Assembly: GCA_028715865.1 (NCBI GenBank)
Contig: JAQUQY010000055.1
Location: 1-8,545, forward strand
Direction of reading: 5' to 3'
Length of the DNA: 8,545 bases
DNA from: Syntrophales bacterium
GTDB taxonomy: Bacteria; Desulfobacterota; Syntrophia; Syntrophales; UBA2210
The notes under the pieces were generated by a model. The model saw only the letters and a program-made list of their open reading frames with translations. It did not search any database and had not been told where the DNA came from. The position numbers and the translations under genes were made by a program. How positions within the stretch are numbered: position 1 is the first letter of the stretch; the number at the start of each line of letters is the position of its first letter. Below, piece by piece: positions 1 to 6,269 of the stretch.

Positions 1-2
1 AG

Positions 3-194
3 CTTCTTGACGCCGACGACGACGAATTGACAAGGACGGGCAAGGTCAGGCGGCGTTTCGTATATGGCCTCTATCTCAAACTTATTGAGGCCATGTACGG
101 TGATCTCACTGAACTTGCCGTCAAGGGCCGTATAAGTTACCGGGACGGGCAGACGGGAACCATTGAAACAACGGTTAAAATAATCTCCGGGTAA
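3..194 (+). CDS. AMP-binding acyl-CoA ligase, C-terminal end only (5' truncated by window edge)
   Basis: The frame is open from the left edge to a TAA at 192-194 and gives 63 residues. It contains the stretch LTRTGKVRRRFV, then an alpha-helical segment ending in AMYG, then a short beta-rich tail (ISYRDGQTGTIETTVKI). This is how long-chain-type AMP-dependent acyl-CoA synthetases end: the lysine of 'LTxTGKxRR' corresponds to the conserved C-domain lysine that contacts the adenylate. The family converts a carboxylic acid, ATP and CoA to acyl-CoA, AMP and PPi. The catalytic core lies outside the window, so the substrate cannot be judged. The livH-like gene starts 34 nt downstream on the same strand, so the ligase and the transporter are probably co-transcribed. 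Family assignment rests on the C-terminal motif alone. Confidence 0.75.
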   Translation, partial: LLDADDDELTRTGKVRRRFVYGLYLKLIEAMYGDLTELAVKGRISYRDGQTGTIETTVKIISG

Positions 195-212
195 TGTGCC
201 CGGCTGAGTCCC

Positions 213-218
213 AGGAGG
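213..218 (+). promoter_or_regulatory. Ribosome binding site of the livH-like gene
   Basis: A full AGGAGG lies 10 nt before the ATG at 229. It fixes that start and shows that the permease is translated independently of the upstream ligase. Confidence 0.8.
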
Positions 219-228
219 GACGTGTGAT

Positions 229-1107
229 ATGGAATTTTTTCTGCAGCTTCTCATAAACGGAATCAGCTTGGGATTCCTCTACGGATTGGCCGCCATGGGG
301 TTTGTTATGATTTTTAAAGCCTCAAGGGTGTTGAACTTCGCTCACGGTGAGATACTGGCCCTCGGCGCGTACATCTTCCTTACCCTTGTTACTTGGGCGC
401 AGCTTCCCATATTGGTCGCATTTATCCTGTCGCTGATGGGGAGCTTCATACTGGGTTTCGTGATAGAAAGGCTGTTCCTGCGGCCACTTATAGGAGAACC
501 CCTGATTTACGTTATTATGCTCACGGTTGGCCTGGCCGCCATGTTCAAGGGGATTATGCTTCTCATATGGGGCGGCAATCTCTATGTGTACCCCGATTTC
601 CTTCCGGCCTGGCTTGCCCTGGATCTGGGCCCTCTTACGGTTCAGCCGGTCTACGTTGCCTCAATCATTATAGGCCTTATTTTCCTGTCTATTTTTGGCC
701 TATTCTTCAAATTTTCCTCTCAAGGCATCTACATGCGCTCCGTGGCGGATAACCAGCCTGCCGCGATGTCCCTGGGAGTTCACGTGCGCAGGGTCTTTGC
801 CCTGTCCTGGGCTATCGCGGCGCTCGTTGCGGGAATGAGAGGCATTGTCCTGGGCATTATCAGCGGCATAAACGTCCATGACCTGTCGGCCATCGGCCTG
901 AAGGTATTCCCGGTTGTTATCCTGGGTGGTCTGGACAGCATCGGCGGCGCCATCATCGCGGCGCTGATCATCGGACTGCTTGAAACATTTACGGGCGGAT
1001 ATATTTCACCGTCTCTGCGTGACGTGGTTCCCTATGCATGTCTCATTTTCATACTGCTTGTTAAACCATACGGCCTCTTCGGCCTTGTTGAAATTGAGCG
1101 GGTATAG
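229..1107 (+). CDS. livH: LIV-type (HAAT family) ABC transporter inner-membrane permease, LivH-like
   Basis: The 292-residue protein has the usual LivH length and is almost entirely hydrophobic, with about eight predicted membrane segments. The N-terminal block (residues 11-50) carries NGISLGFLYGLAAMG followed by VLNFAHGEILALGAY, the LivH hallmark. The cytoplasmic loop near residues 172-190 (ADNQPAAMSLGV) corresponds to the EAA-like loop that contacts the ATPase. The C-terminal block has the family motif VVILGGLDSIGGAIIAAL (229-246) and ends KPYGLFG. LivH pairs with LivM to form the transmembrane channel. Established members carry branched-chain amino acids, but this family also takes up amides, urea and aromatic or aliphatic acids. 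The ligase upstream suggests a carboxylate substrate here (inference). The symbol denotes family membership, not proven leucine transport. Confidence 0.93.
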   Translation: MEFFLQLLINGISLGFLYGLAAMGFVMIFKASRVLNFAHGEILALGAYIFLTLVTWAQLPILVAFILSLMGSFILGFVIERLFLRPLIGEPLIYVIMLTVGLAAMFKGIMLLIWGGNLYVYPDFLPAWLALDLGPLTVQPVYVASIIIGLIFLSIFGLFFKFSSQGIYMRSVADNQPAAMSLGVHVRRVFALSWAIAALVAGMRGIVLGIISGINVHDLSAIGLKVFPVVILGGLDSIGGAIIAALIIGLLETFTGGYISPSLRDVVPYACLIFILLVKPYGLFGLVEIERV

Positions 1108-1136
1108 GAGATGAACGCGGAAAGGCAATATAACCA

Positions 1137-2222
1137 ATGATAATGAAGCGGATCAGGAATCTCAGGTTCAGCCTGTGCGGCAACTATCTGGAAAGATATG
1201 AGCAGGAGCTGGCAATATTCGAGACTGATTTCGGTCGCCTTTGCCTCCTGGCGGCCATCCTGTTTCTCTTCGCCGTGGTACCCTTCATAAGCGGGCCCTA
1301 CACTCTCTACCTCCTGATCATCATCGCCATTACCTCAATTGCCGCCCTGGGGCTGAATATTCTGGTAGGATTCACGGGGCAGCTTTCCCTGGGGCATGGA
1401 GCTTTTTTCGGTGTCGGAGCATATGCCGCGGCCATTCTCGCCACGGACTACAATTTCCCCTTTATCGTTTCGGTTCTTGCGGCGGGATTTATCACGGCCA
1501 TTGTTGGAATAGGTTTCGGTCTTCCTTCGGGCCGACTTAAAGGTTTGTACCTGACCATTGCCACACTGGCCGGACAGTTCATTATCGAACACGTCCTGGT
1601 CCACTGGGAAAGCGTTACGAAAGGTGTGCGCGGAATTGTCCTTCCCCCGCCCACCATATTCGGTTTCTACCTGGACGGCGACGTTGCCTACTTCTACGTC
1701 ACCTTCATCGCCCTGGTTCTCATGGCCTTCATCGCTGTCAATATCATGCGAAGCCGCTACGGGCGAGCCTTTGTCGCCATCCGGGACAACGATCGGGCCG
1801 CCGAGGGGATGGGAATTCCCATCTTTCCTTATAAGCTTCTATCATTCGCTATAAGCTCATTCTACGCGGGCTTTGCGGGAGCCCTCTGGGCTTACTACAT
1901 GGTAAGCATCACCGCCGAACCCTTCACGCTCACGCTTTCAGTGGAGTTTATAGCAATGATTATCATAGGAGGGCTGGGCAGCATACCGGGAGCGATCTTT
2001 GGAGCCACCTTCATTACCATGTTAAACGAAATCCTGAGGTTGTTTACCCAATTCCTCATGACCGCTCCATTTATGTCGGGCATTGAACTCACCCTGGCTC
2101 CGCTCAGGGAGCTGGCCTTCGGCCTGGCCATCGTACTCTTCATTATTTTTGAGCCCCGGGGTCTGGCCGAAATATGGCGAATTGTCAAGTCAAACTTCAG
2201 GCTATGGCCTTTTTCATATTAG
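1137..2222 (+). CDS. livM: LIV-type ABC transporter inner-membrane permease, LivM-like
   Basis: This 361-residue membrane protein starts 29 nt after the livH-like stop. Residues 1-35 are a polar cytoplasmic extension, followed by repeated hydrophobic segments. The LivM hallmark GLNILVGFTGQLSLGHGAFF lies at 72-91. The EAA-like loop GRAFVAIRDNDRAAEGMGI lies at 209-227, and IIIGGLGSIPGAIFGA at 275-290. The end FEPRGLAEIW is typical. The ATG at 1137 is preceded by AAAGG at 1121-1125. A second in-frame ATG at 1143 would shorten the protein by two residues and cannot be excluded. With the livH product it should form the heterodimeric channel. No binding-protein gene follows, although one often lies between livM and livF in comparable ligase-linked clusters. 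Confidence 0.93.
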   Translation: MIMKRIRNLRFSLCGNYLERYEQELAIFETDFGRLCLLAAILFLFAVVPFISGPYTLYLLIIIAITSIAALGLNILVGFTGQLSLGHGAFFGVGAYAAAILATDYNFPFIVSVLAAGFITAIVGIGFGLPSGRLKGLYLTIATLAGQFIIEHVLVHWESVTKGVRGIVLPPPTIFGFYLDGDVAYFYVTFIALVLMAFIAVNIMRSRYGRAFVAIRDNDRAAEGMGIPIFPYKLLSFAISSFYAGFAGALWAYYMVSITAEPFTLTLSVEFIAMIIIGGLGSIPGAIFGATFITMLNEILRLFTQFLMTAPFMSGIELTLAPLRELAFGLAIVLFIIFEPRGLAEIWRIVKSNFRLWPFSY

Positions 2223-2249
2223 AGGCCGAAAAAAGCGGGATAAAGAGAA

Positions 2250-3053
2250 ATGAAGGATGACATACTGCTTCAGATCAACAACATAAGCGTCGTATACTCC
2301 GACGTTATACAGGTTCTCAAGGGCGTGTCGCTGGCGGTGAGTGAAGGGCGGATCGTTTCGCTCCTTGGAAGCAATGGGGCGGGCAAAACAACAACGCTGA
2401 AGGCCATATCCGGCCTGCTTAAAACGGAAAACGGTCAAGTTACCGACGGTTCAATCGAATTCGGTGGCAGGAGCATCCACAACCTTTCCACGGAGATGAT
2501 TACCCGCATGGGCATCATACAAGTGCTCGAAGGCCGACAGCCCTTCAAGTACCTGACCATTGAGGAAAACCTCAGGGTGGGAACGGCAACGCGCTGGGGC
2601 AAGCCCTACAAGCGTGACATGGAGATGATCTACGAGTATTTTCCGGTCCTGGCAAGCAGGAAGAAGTCGCTTGCGGGCTACTGCAGCGGGGGCGAACTTC
2701 AGATGCTGGTCATGGGGAGAGCCCTCATGGCGCATCCGCGCCTTCTCCTGCTGGATGAACCTTCGCTTGGCCTGGCTCCTCTGGTGGTGCGCGAGATATT
2801 CCAGATAATCCGACGGATCAACCTGGAACAGCATACTACAATTGTACTGGTGGAACAGAACGCAAACATGGCGCTCCAGATCGCTCATTACGGCTATGTC
2901 ATGGAAAACGGGAAAATCGTAATGGAGGGAAAATCCGAGGACCTGAAGGAAAACCCGGACATAAAGGAGTTTTATCTTGGGCTTGCAGCCTCCGGTGACC
3001 AGAAATCCTTTAAGAACGTCAAATCATACAAGCGAAGGAAAAGGTGGCTCTAA
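2250..3053 (+). CDS. livF: LIV-type ABC transporter ATP-binding protein, LivF-like
   Basis: The 267-residue cytoplasmic ATPase has Walker A GSNGAGKT at 40-47, an ABC signature region YCSGGELQ at 144-151, Walker B LLLLDEPS at 165-172, and VEQNAN at 201-206 where other ABC ATPases carry the switch histidine. VEQN is the LivF form, which separates it from LivG. The signature reads CSGGE where LSGGE or LSGGQ is usual. The last residues form a very basic tail (KSYKRRKRWL) that extends beyond the standard LivF end; I recall this tail from deltaproteobacterial ligase-linked transporters. The gene begins 27 nt after livM with only a weak purine-rich Shine-Dalgarno (near 2242-2248), so coupling to livM translation is possible. 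Its stop overlaps the recJ stop on the other strand. Confidence 0.93.
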   Translation: MKDDILLQINNISVVYSDVIQVLKGVSLAVSEGRIVSLLGSNGAGKTTTLKAISGLLKTENGQVTDGSIEFGGRSIHNLSTEMITRMGIIQVLEGRQPFKYLTIEENLRVGTATRWGKPYKRDMEMIYEYFPVLASRKKSLAGYCSGGELQMLVMGRALMAHPRLLLLDEPSLGLAPLVVREIFQIIRRINLEQHTTIVLVEQNANMALQIAHYGYVMENGKIVMEGKSEDLKENPDIKEFYLGLAASGDQKSFKNVKSYKRRKRWL

Positions 3054-4783
3054 CCCTGGTCTTTTGAAGGGGCTGCGTCCCGTATTTTTAGTTGAATCGA
3101 GTTTCCTCCGCGCCATCGGTTGACCTGTGGGGTAAAAACCACGTCCAGCCTGGATTCTTCCAGAGACCCGAAAAGATACCCCTTGTTAAACCAGATACAT
3201 TCTCTTTCCGTTCCATTATCGTTAAGGATCATTCGGAGATGATTGTTTCCCACCACCGTATGAGAGGATACCAGCATGTTTCTCGCGCGCAGAATCGGTT
3301 CCGGGTTCATGTTGCCGAAGGGCGCCATAAGCTCCAGGTATGACATGAGTTCGTAGTCTATATCCTTGAGAACGCAGTCAGCGTCTATATTAACAGGGGG
3401 AACAATTCTTTCATCACCGATGTCGTCCCGGACCGCTTCGCTAAGAATACGCGAAAACTCCTCGATGCACTCCTGGTCTATGGAAATGCCAACGGCGTAT
3501 CGGTGACCGCCAAAGGCGCGAAGCAGTGAAGCGCATCGGGATTCAAGTCCTTCGTAGAGGTTGAACTCGGATATGCTCCTTCCCGAACCACGTCCGATTC
3601 CGTCCTTAAGGCTGATGAGAAGGGTGGGTCGGTAAAATCGCTCCACAAGACGGGAGGCTACGATGCCGATGACACCGGGATGCCAGCGGTCAGAAGAAAA
3701 GACGAAGCAGTTTCTCTCGGACAGGGCGGGATCCGACTCTATTTCTTCCATCAGCTCCGCGAATATTTTTCGGTCGATTTCCTGGCGTTCCCTATTGAGC
3801 AGGTCCAGACGACGTGCTATGGACAACGCCTCGTCATAATCATCGGTTATAAGCAGCTTTAGGGCGTCATCGGGATCACCAACCCGTCCCGCCGCGTTTA
3901 AACGGGGTATAAGCCTGAAGGCGGCGGATTCAGAATCTATATCGGTGTGTTCCATGTTGCTGACTGTCTTAAGGGCTCTAATTCCCGGCCTGTTACCTTC
4001 CTCCATCACGGACAGACCTATTTTAGCGAATATCCTGTTTTCATCGGTGAGGGGAACTAAATCTCCAATGGTTCCCAGGGCCACAAGGTCGAGATAGCTT
4101 TTCAGGTTCGGATATGGCCTGTTCTCCCAGAATCCCCTGTCTCTCATGGTTCCCCGAAGCGCTATCAAGAAATTAAAGGCGACTCCCACGCCTGCCAGGT
4201 GACGGAAAGGAAAATCGTTGTCCCTGCGATTCTGATTGATTACCGAAATCGCGCTGGGAAGCCGGTCAGGGATCTCATGGTGGTCGAGAATGATAGTGTC
4301 CATTCCCAGGCGTGAGGCATGATCTATTTCGTCATGATTCGAAATGCCGCAGTCGACGGTGATTATAAGCGACGTGCCTCGTTGCCGGATCATGTCGATG
4401 GCGTCCCTGTTAAGACCGTATCCCTCTTCTATTCTGTCGGGAATGTAGCATGAAACCCTGGCTCCCATATCCCTGAGAAAGGCGACCATGACAGCCGTGG
4501 CTGTGATGCCATCTACATCGTAATCACCGAAAATCACTATTGATTCATTTTTAAGGACAGCATCGGCAACCCGGTCAACGGCCTTTCTCATGTCCTTGAG
4601 AAGGAAGGGGTTGTGAAGGTCTTTGAGGGATGGGAAAAAAAACCGCTTCGCCTCTACCGGAGTATTAATGTTACGTTTTGACAGAATCTGTGAAAGGAGT
4701 GGACTTATACCCAGTTCAGCCCTGAGAATGCTTTCAGCGTCAGGATTACCCTCTAACAGATGCCATTCTGCCCCTTGTTTCAT
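3050..4783 (-). CDS. recJ: Single-stranded-DNA-specific 5'-3' exonuclease RecJ
   Basis: The predicted 577-residue protein has the standard RecJ size and order. The DHH domain shows GDYDVDG (86-92), VDCG (143-146), LDHH (166-169) and GDLVPL (240-245). PRLNAAGR lies at 293-300 and RWHPGVIGIVASRL at 366-379. The DHHA1 part carries GSGRSI (399-404) and FGGH (424-427), followed by the OB-fold-type C-terminal domain. The aspartates and histidines of these motifs bind the catalytic Mn/Mg ions. RecJ degrades ssDNA in recombinational, mismatch and base-excision repair. The frame is open for another 102 codons upstream, but ATG at 4783 is preferred. It follows AGGAAA with good spacing, the homologous region begins there, and a strong promoter lies inside the would-be extension. 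One small deviation: the residues after FGGH read RYAVG where AAG is more usual. Confidence 0.95.
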   Translation of the reverse strand: MKQGAEWHLLEGNPDAESILRAELGISPLLSQILSKRNINTPVEAKRFFFPSLKDLHNPFLLKDMRKAVDRVADAVLKNESIVIFGDYDVDGITATAVMVAFLRDMGARVSCYIPDRIEEGYGLNRDAIDMIRQRGTSLIITVDCGISNHDEIDHASRLGMDTIILDHHEIPDRLPSAISVINQNRRDNDFPFRHLAGVGVAFNFLIALRGTMRDRGFWENRPYPNLKSYLDLVALGTIGDLVPLTDENRIFAKIGLSVMEEGNRPGIRALKTVSNMEHTDIDSESAAFRLIPRLNAAGRVGDPDDALKLLITDDYDEALSIARRLDLLNRERQEIDRKIFAELMEEIESDPALSERNCFVFSSDRWHPGVIGIVASRLVERFYRPTLLISLKDGIGRGSGRSISEFNLYEGLESRCASLLRAFGGHRYAVGISIDQECIEEFSRILSEAVRDDIGDERIVPPVNIDADCVLKDIDYELMSYLELMAPFGNMNPEPILRARNMLVSSHTVVGNNHLRMILNDNGTERECIWFNKGYLFGSLEESRLDVVFTPQVNRWRGGNSIQLKIRDAAPSKDQG

Positions 4784-4789
4784 ATAATT

Positions 4790-4793
4790 TCCT
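4790..4793 (-). promoter_or_regulatory. Ribosome binding site that decides the recJ start
   Basis: On the - strand AGGA (within CCAGGAAATTATATG) sits 6 nt before the ATG at 4783. The farther upstream start codons of the open frame lie at or beyond the predicted promoter. Confidence 0.65.
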
Positions 4794-4892
4794 GGTTCGA
4801 CGCCCGGTGGGACTGCCTTGTTATGATTACAGGATGACAGGCCTTGACAAGCGGCACTGGAGAAATACGGCCCACGTGGCTTGTGGAGGGGG

Positions 4893-4921
4893 ACTATAGA
4901 CGAGGCAGGTTGCAGTGTCAA
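4893..4921 (-). promoter_or_regulatory. Sigma70-type promoter of recJ
   Basis: The - strand reads TTGACA (4916-4921), a 17-nt spacer, then TATAGT (4893-4898). The -35 box is perfect, the spacer has ideal length, and the -10 box matches at five of six positions. Transcription should start near 4886, giving a leader of about 100 nt before the recJ ATG. A perfect 8-bp palindrome CCACGTGG (4872-4879) lies early in that leader. Confidence 0.75.
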
Positions 4922-4942
4922 GGATGAAAGGAAACTTGGCGC

Positions 4943-4971
4943 TTGATATTTGGCCGGACGGATGCTATTCC
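4943..4971 (+). promoter_or_regulatory. Candidate promoter of the DUF4911-like gene pair
   Basis: TTGATA (4943-4948) and TATTCC (4966-4971) are 17 nt apart, and a TGC directly before the -10 box gives an extended -10 element. The -35 box matches five of six positions but the -10 box only three. The predicted start near 4978 leaves a leader of about 28 nt. It is back to back with the recJ promoter, the two -35 boxes being 21 nt apart. Confidence 0.4.
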
Positions 4972-5005
4972 CTCCCTCTGAGATTGAAAAAATAGAGGCA
5001 TAAAG

Positions 5006-5239
5006 GTGAAATTTACTGATTACGCGGATCGACTGCTGAGGCTGGATACAAAAGATATCGCTCTTTTGCGGTACATTTTCGAGGGCCATGAGGGGATCGC
5101 CAACACCACAACAATGGATGATAACCCGACCATGGTAAGGATCCGTATTGTGCCGGACTTTGTGGAAGAGGCCGACGCCATACTCGATGCGCTTCGAGAA
5201 GAAATCTGCTTTGAAATTTGTGAGGCAAACAGTAGGTGA
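5006..5239 (+). CDS. Small DUF4911-like protein of unknown function
   Basis: The gene encodes 77 residues from a GTG start, preceded by AGAGG (4994-4998) at 7 nt spacing. The sequence alternates predicted helices and strands: DIALLRYIFEGHEGIANTTT, then a strand MVRIRIVP (43-50), then a helix VEEADAILDALREEI. I recognise this layout ('DI..lrfifEg.eGia..tT.d', a valine/isoleucine strand, then an acidic C-terminal helix) as DUF4911-like, a family of short cytoplasmic proteins common in deltaproteobacteria. The assignment is from memory. There is no signal peptide, membrane segment or cysteine motif apart from one C-terminal cysteine. The single alpha/beta unit is ferredoxin-like in size and suggests a small regulatory or binding domain (inference). 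Its stop lies 5 nt before the next gene, so the two are almost certainly one transcript. Confidence 0.7.
   Translation: MKFTDYADRLLRLDTKDIALLRYIFEGHEGIANTTTMDDNPTMVRIRIVPDFVEEADAILDALREEICFEICEANSR
5234..5239 (+). promoter_or_regulatory. Ribosome binding site that decides the start of the exported-protein gene
   Basis: AGGTGA ends 5 nt before the ATG at 5245 and overlaps the stop codon of the upstream gene. It favours ATG 5245 over the in-frame GTG at 5236, whose own upstream purines (GAGG, 5222-5225) are about 10 nt away. Confidence 0.6.
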
Positions 5240-5244
5240 CCAAA

Positions 5245-5673
5245 ATGAAAAAATCGCGGTTCATCGTGCTTTTAACGCTATCCCTTCCTTTTCTGCTTGG
5301 CATGGGAATGTCTACCGCAAACATTGTTGCGGAAGATATTCCCATGCCAGCTAAAGAGTTCTCCGCCGTCTTTCTTGACCAGATGGACACGGCGACGGAA
5401 TGTTACAACGTCAGCATCGAGGGAAAAACCTTTTTTGAGGGCAGACACGGAAAGGGATTTTACATTGTTCCCTTTGAAAACATCGAAAGCGTGTTTTTTC
5501 TAATGAAGAACGAAGTTCTGACAGCCAGCATTGCCATGAAACAGGAACAGGGATTTGTTGAGCTCAAGTTGAATCCGGATTTGCGGGTTTTCGGCAGAAC
5601 AAGGTGGGGAACCTTCCAGATACGGATGGGTGATCTGAAATCAATTAGAATGAACGTTACTTCAGGAGGTTAG
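5245..5673 (+). CDS. Exported (periplasmic) protein of unknown function with an internal duplication
   Basis: From ATG 5245 the product has 142 residues. Residues 2-5 are basic (KKSR), 6-22 are hydrophobic, and likely signal-peptidase sites follow STA (23-25) or IVA (27-29). There is no lipobox cysteine, so it is a soluble exported protein and not a lipoprotein. The mature part of about 113 residues is beta-rich. It contains two similar segments, GFYIVPFENIESVFF (71-85) and GTFQIRMGDLKSIRM (122-136), each preceded by a polar turn and a beta strand. This looks like a duplicated beta-hairpin unit. I do not recognise a named family. GTG at 5236 is the alternative start and would add three residues. 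The gene follows the DUF4911-like gene without its own promoter, so the two may act together although one is cytoplasmic and the other exported. Confidence 0.75.
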   Translation: MKKSRFIVLLTLSLPFLLGMGMSTANIVAEDIPMPAKEFSAVFLDQMDTATECYNVSIEGKTFFEGRHGKGFYIVPFENIESVFFLMKNEVLTASIAMKQEQGFVELKLNPDLRVFGRTRWGTFQIRMGDLKSIRMNVTSGG

Positions 5674-5811
5674 CAACTTGTAACTCTTTAACTGACGCAA
5701 GGAATCATTCTTAGTCCTCATTCGCAACTTAACATTCTCGGTCATTACTTGCGGATCTTCGCATGTTACACGGCGCCAGGGCGGGACGAGCTTTACGCGG
5801 GGAGTCAAACG
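5674..5811 (+). other. Long 3' trailer or possible small RNA region of the + strand unit
   Basis: No coding potential or convincing promoter is seen in the 138 nt between the exported-protein stop and the + strand terminator. GAGTC (5802-5806) can pair with GACTC (5817-5821), which would compete with the terminator stem. Most likely this is untranslated trailer; a processed 3'-UTR small RNA is possible but not supported further. Confidence 0.35.
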
Positions 5812-5833
5812 ATGCCGACTCGCGGCATTTTTT
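5812..5833 (+). terminator. Intrinsic terminator of the DUF4911-like / exported-protein transcript
   Basis: ATGCCG (5812-5817) pairs perfectly with CGGCAT (5823-5828) across the five-base loop ACTCG. The run of six T residues (5828-5833) begins at the last base of the stem. The stem is short but complete, and it lies 138 nt after the last + strand stop codon. Confidence 0.65.
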
Positions 5834-5845
5834 GTCAGATAAAGC

Positions 5846-5879
5846 AAAAAGGACGGCGGACCCAGGGCCCGCCGTCCTT
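5846..5879 (-). terminator. Intrinsic terminator of rpmB
   Basis: A perfect 11-bp stem AAGGACGGCGG (5849-5859) / CCGCCGTCCTT (5869-5879) encloses a 9-nt loop. On the - strand the stem ends in a run of five T residues (5846-5850) followed by GCTTT. It starts about 20 nt after the rpmB stop. Confidence 0.88.
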
Positions 5880-5899
5880 CATCACTTCCAACCGAAGTG

Positions 5900-6100
5900 T
5901 CACTGTGTCGCTTTTTTCACATATCCCGAACGGATGCACTGTGTACAAACCTTCGTACGTTTGGAGGCGCCGGTTTTGCCGTCTATAACGCGGATTTTCT
6001 GAATGTTCGGATACCACATCCTTTTCGTTTTGTTGTTGGCGTGACTCACATTGTTGCCCACTGAGGGCTTCTTGCCGCATATATCACAGATTCGTGACAT
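5900..6100 (-). CDS. rpmB: 50S ribosomal protein L28, zinc-ribbon form
   Basis: The 66-residue protein begins MSRICDICGKKP and contains SVGNNVSHANNKTKR, the L28 signature. Cysteines at 5, 8, 52 and 55 (CxxC ... CTQC) form a complete zinc ribbon, so this is the zinc-binding version and not a cysteine-free paralogue. L28 is a structural protein of the large ribosomal subunit. The open frame extends 38 codons further upstream, but ATG at 6100 is the start, because a strong AGGAGAAGGA precedes it and the family begins there. The gene is followed by its own terminator and preceded by a 199-nt gap, so it is probably monocistronic. Zinc-type L28 can be exchanged for a zinc-free paralogue under zinc limitation in some bacteria; no such paralogue is in the window. 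Confidence 0.96.
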   Translation of the reverse strand: MSRICDICGKKPSVGNNVSHANNKTKRMWYPNIQKIRVIDGKTGASKRTKVCTQCIRSGYVKKATQ

Positions 6101-6102
6101 GA

Positions 6103-6112
6103 TCCTTCTCCT
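6103..6112 (-). promoter_or_regulatory. Ribosome binding site that decides the rpmB start
   Basis: On the - strand AGGAGAAGGA lies 2 nt before the ATG at 6100. The core AGGAG (6108-6112) has 7 nt spacing, which rules against the longer open frame. Confidence 0.75.
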
Positions 6113-6153
6113 CTTGCCGTTATAAAAACTTACCCGAATGGTTTGTGGGTTGC

Positions 6154-6182
6154 TTTCTAAAGTATTCGAGCTTCTTTTGCAA
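6154..6182 (-). promoter_or_regulatory. Weak candidate promoter of rpmB
   Basis: The - strand reads TTGCAA (6177-6182), 17 nt, TAGAAA (6154-6159). Each box matches four of six consensus bases. The predicted start near 6147 gives a leader of about 47 nt. It is the best hexamer pair I found in this AT-rich gap, but it is not strong. Confidence 0.3.
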
Positions 6183-6269
6183 GCTATTTTTCGAGGCGTC
6201 CCATAAAATACCAACTTTACATTAACTTATAGCCGCGAATAGCGTAAATATCCGCAATATATGGTCTAA

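Noticed and set aside
1111..1140. Nine-codon ORF (MNAERQYNQ) overlapping the livM start as ATGA
   Set aside because: The only purine-rich stretch upstream abuts its ATG, leaving no proper spacing, and the peptide has no leader-like features; chance is likelier than a translated leader.
2451..2888. 145-codon ORF antisense to livF
   Set aside because: The opposite strand encodes all LivF motifs; this is a shadow frame with no Shine-Dalgarno or recognisable protein.
4788..4810. GGTTCGA resembling a tRNA T-loop near the recJ start
   Set aside because: The flanking stem has a mismatch, and no D-arm, anticodon arm or acceptor stem can be drawn upstream; the sequence is the recJ start region on the other strand.
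4784..5089. 102-codon N-terminal extension of recJ in the same open frame
   Set aside because: It contains the strong - strand promoter at 4893-4921, reads as low-similarity sequence, and ATG 4783 has a proper Shine-Dalgarno and gives the normal RecJ length.
5013..5390. 125-codon - strand ORF across the DUF4911-like and exported-protein genes
   Set aside because: The + strand genes have Shine-Dalgarno sequences, a signal peptide and coherent composition; the antisense frame has none.
5706..5747. Four spaced CATTC/CATTA pentamers
   Set aside because: Spacing is irregular (13, 14, 10 nt) and the motif is short; no support for an operator array or direct repeat.
6168..6191. AGCTT/AAGCT hairpin followed by ATTTTT on the + strand
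   Set aside because: The stem is only five AT-rich pairs and no + strand gene lies upstream to be terminated.
6101..6214. 38-codon N-terminal extension of rpmB
   Set aside because: L28 begins at MSRIC in the family, and the Shine-Dalgarno at 6103-6112 lies inside the extension.
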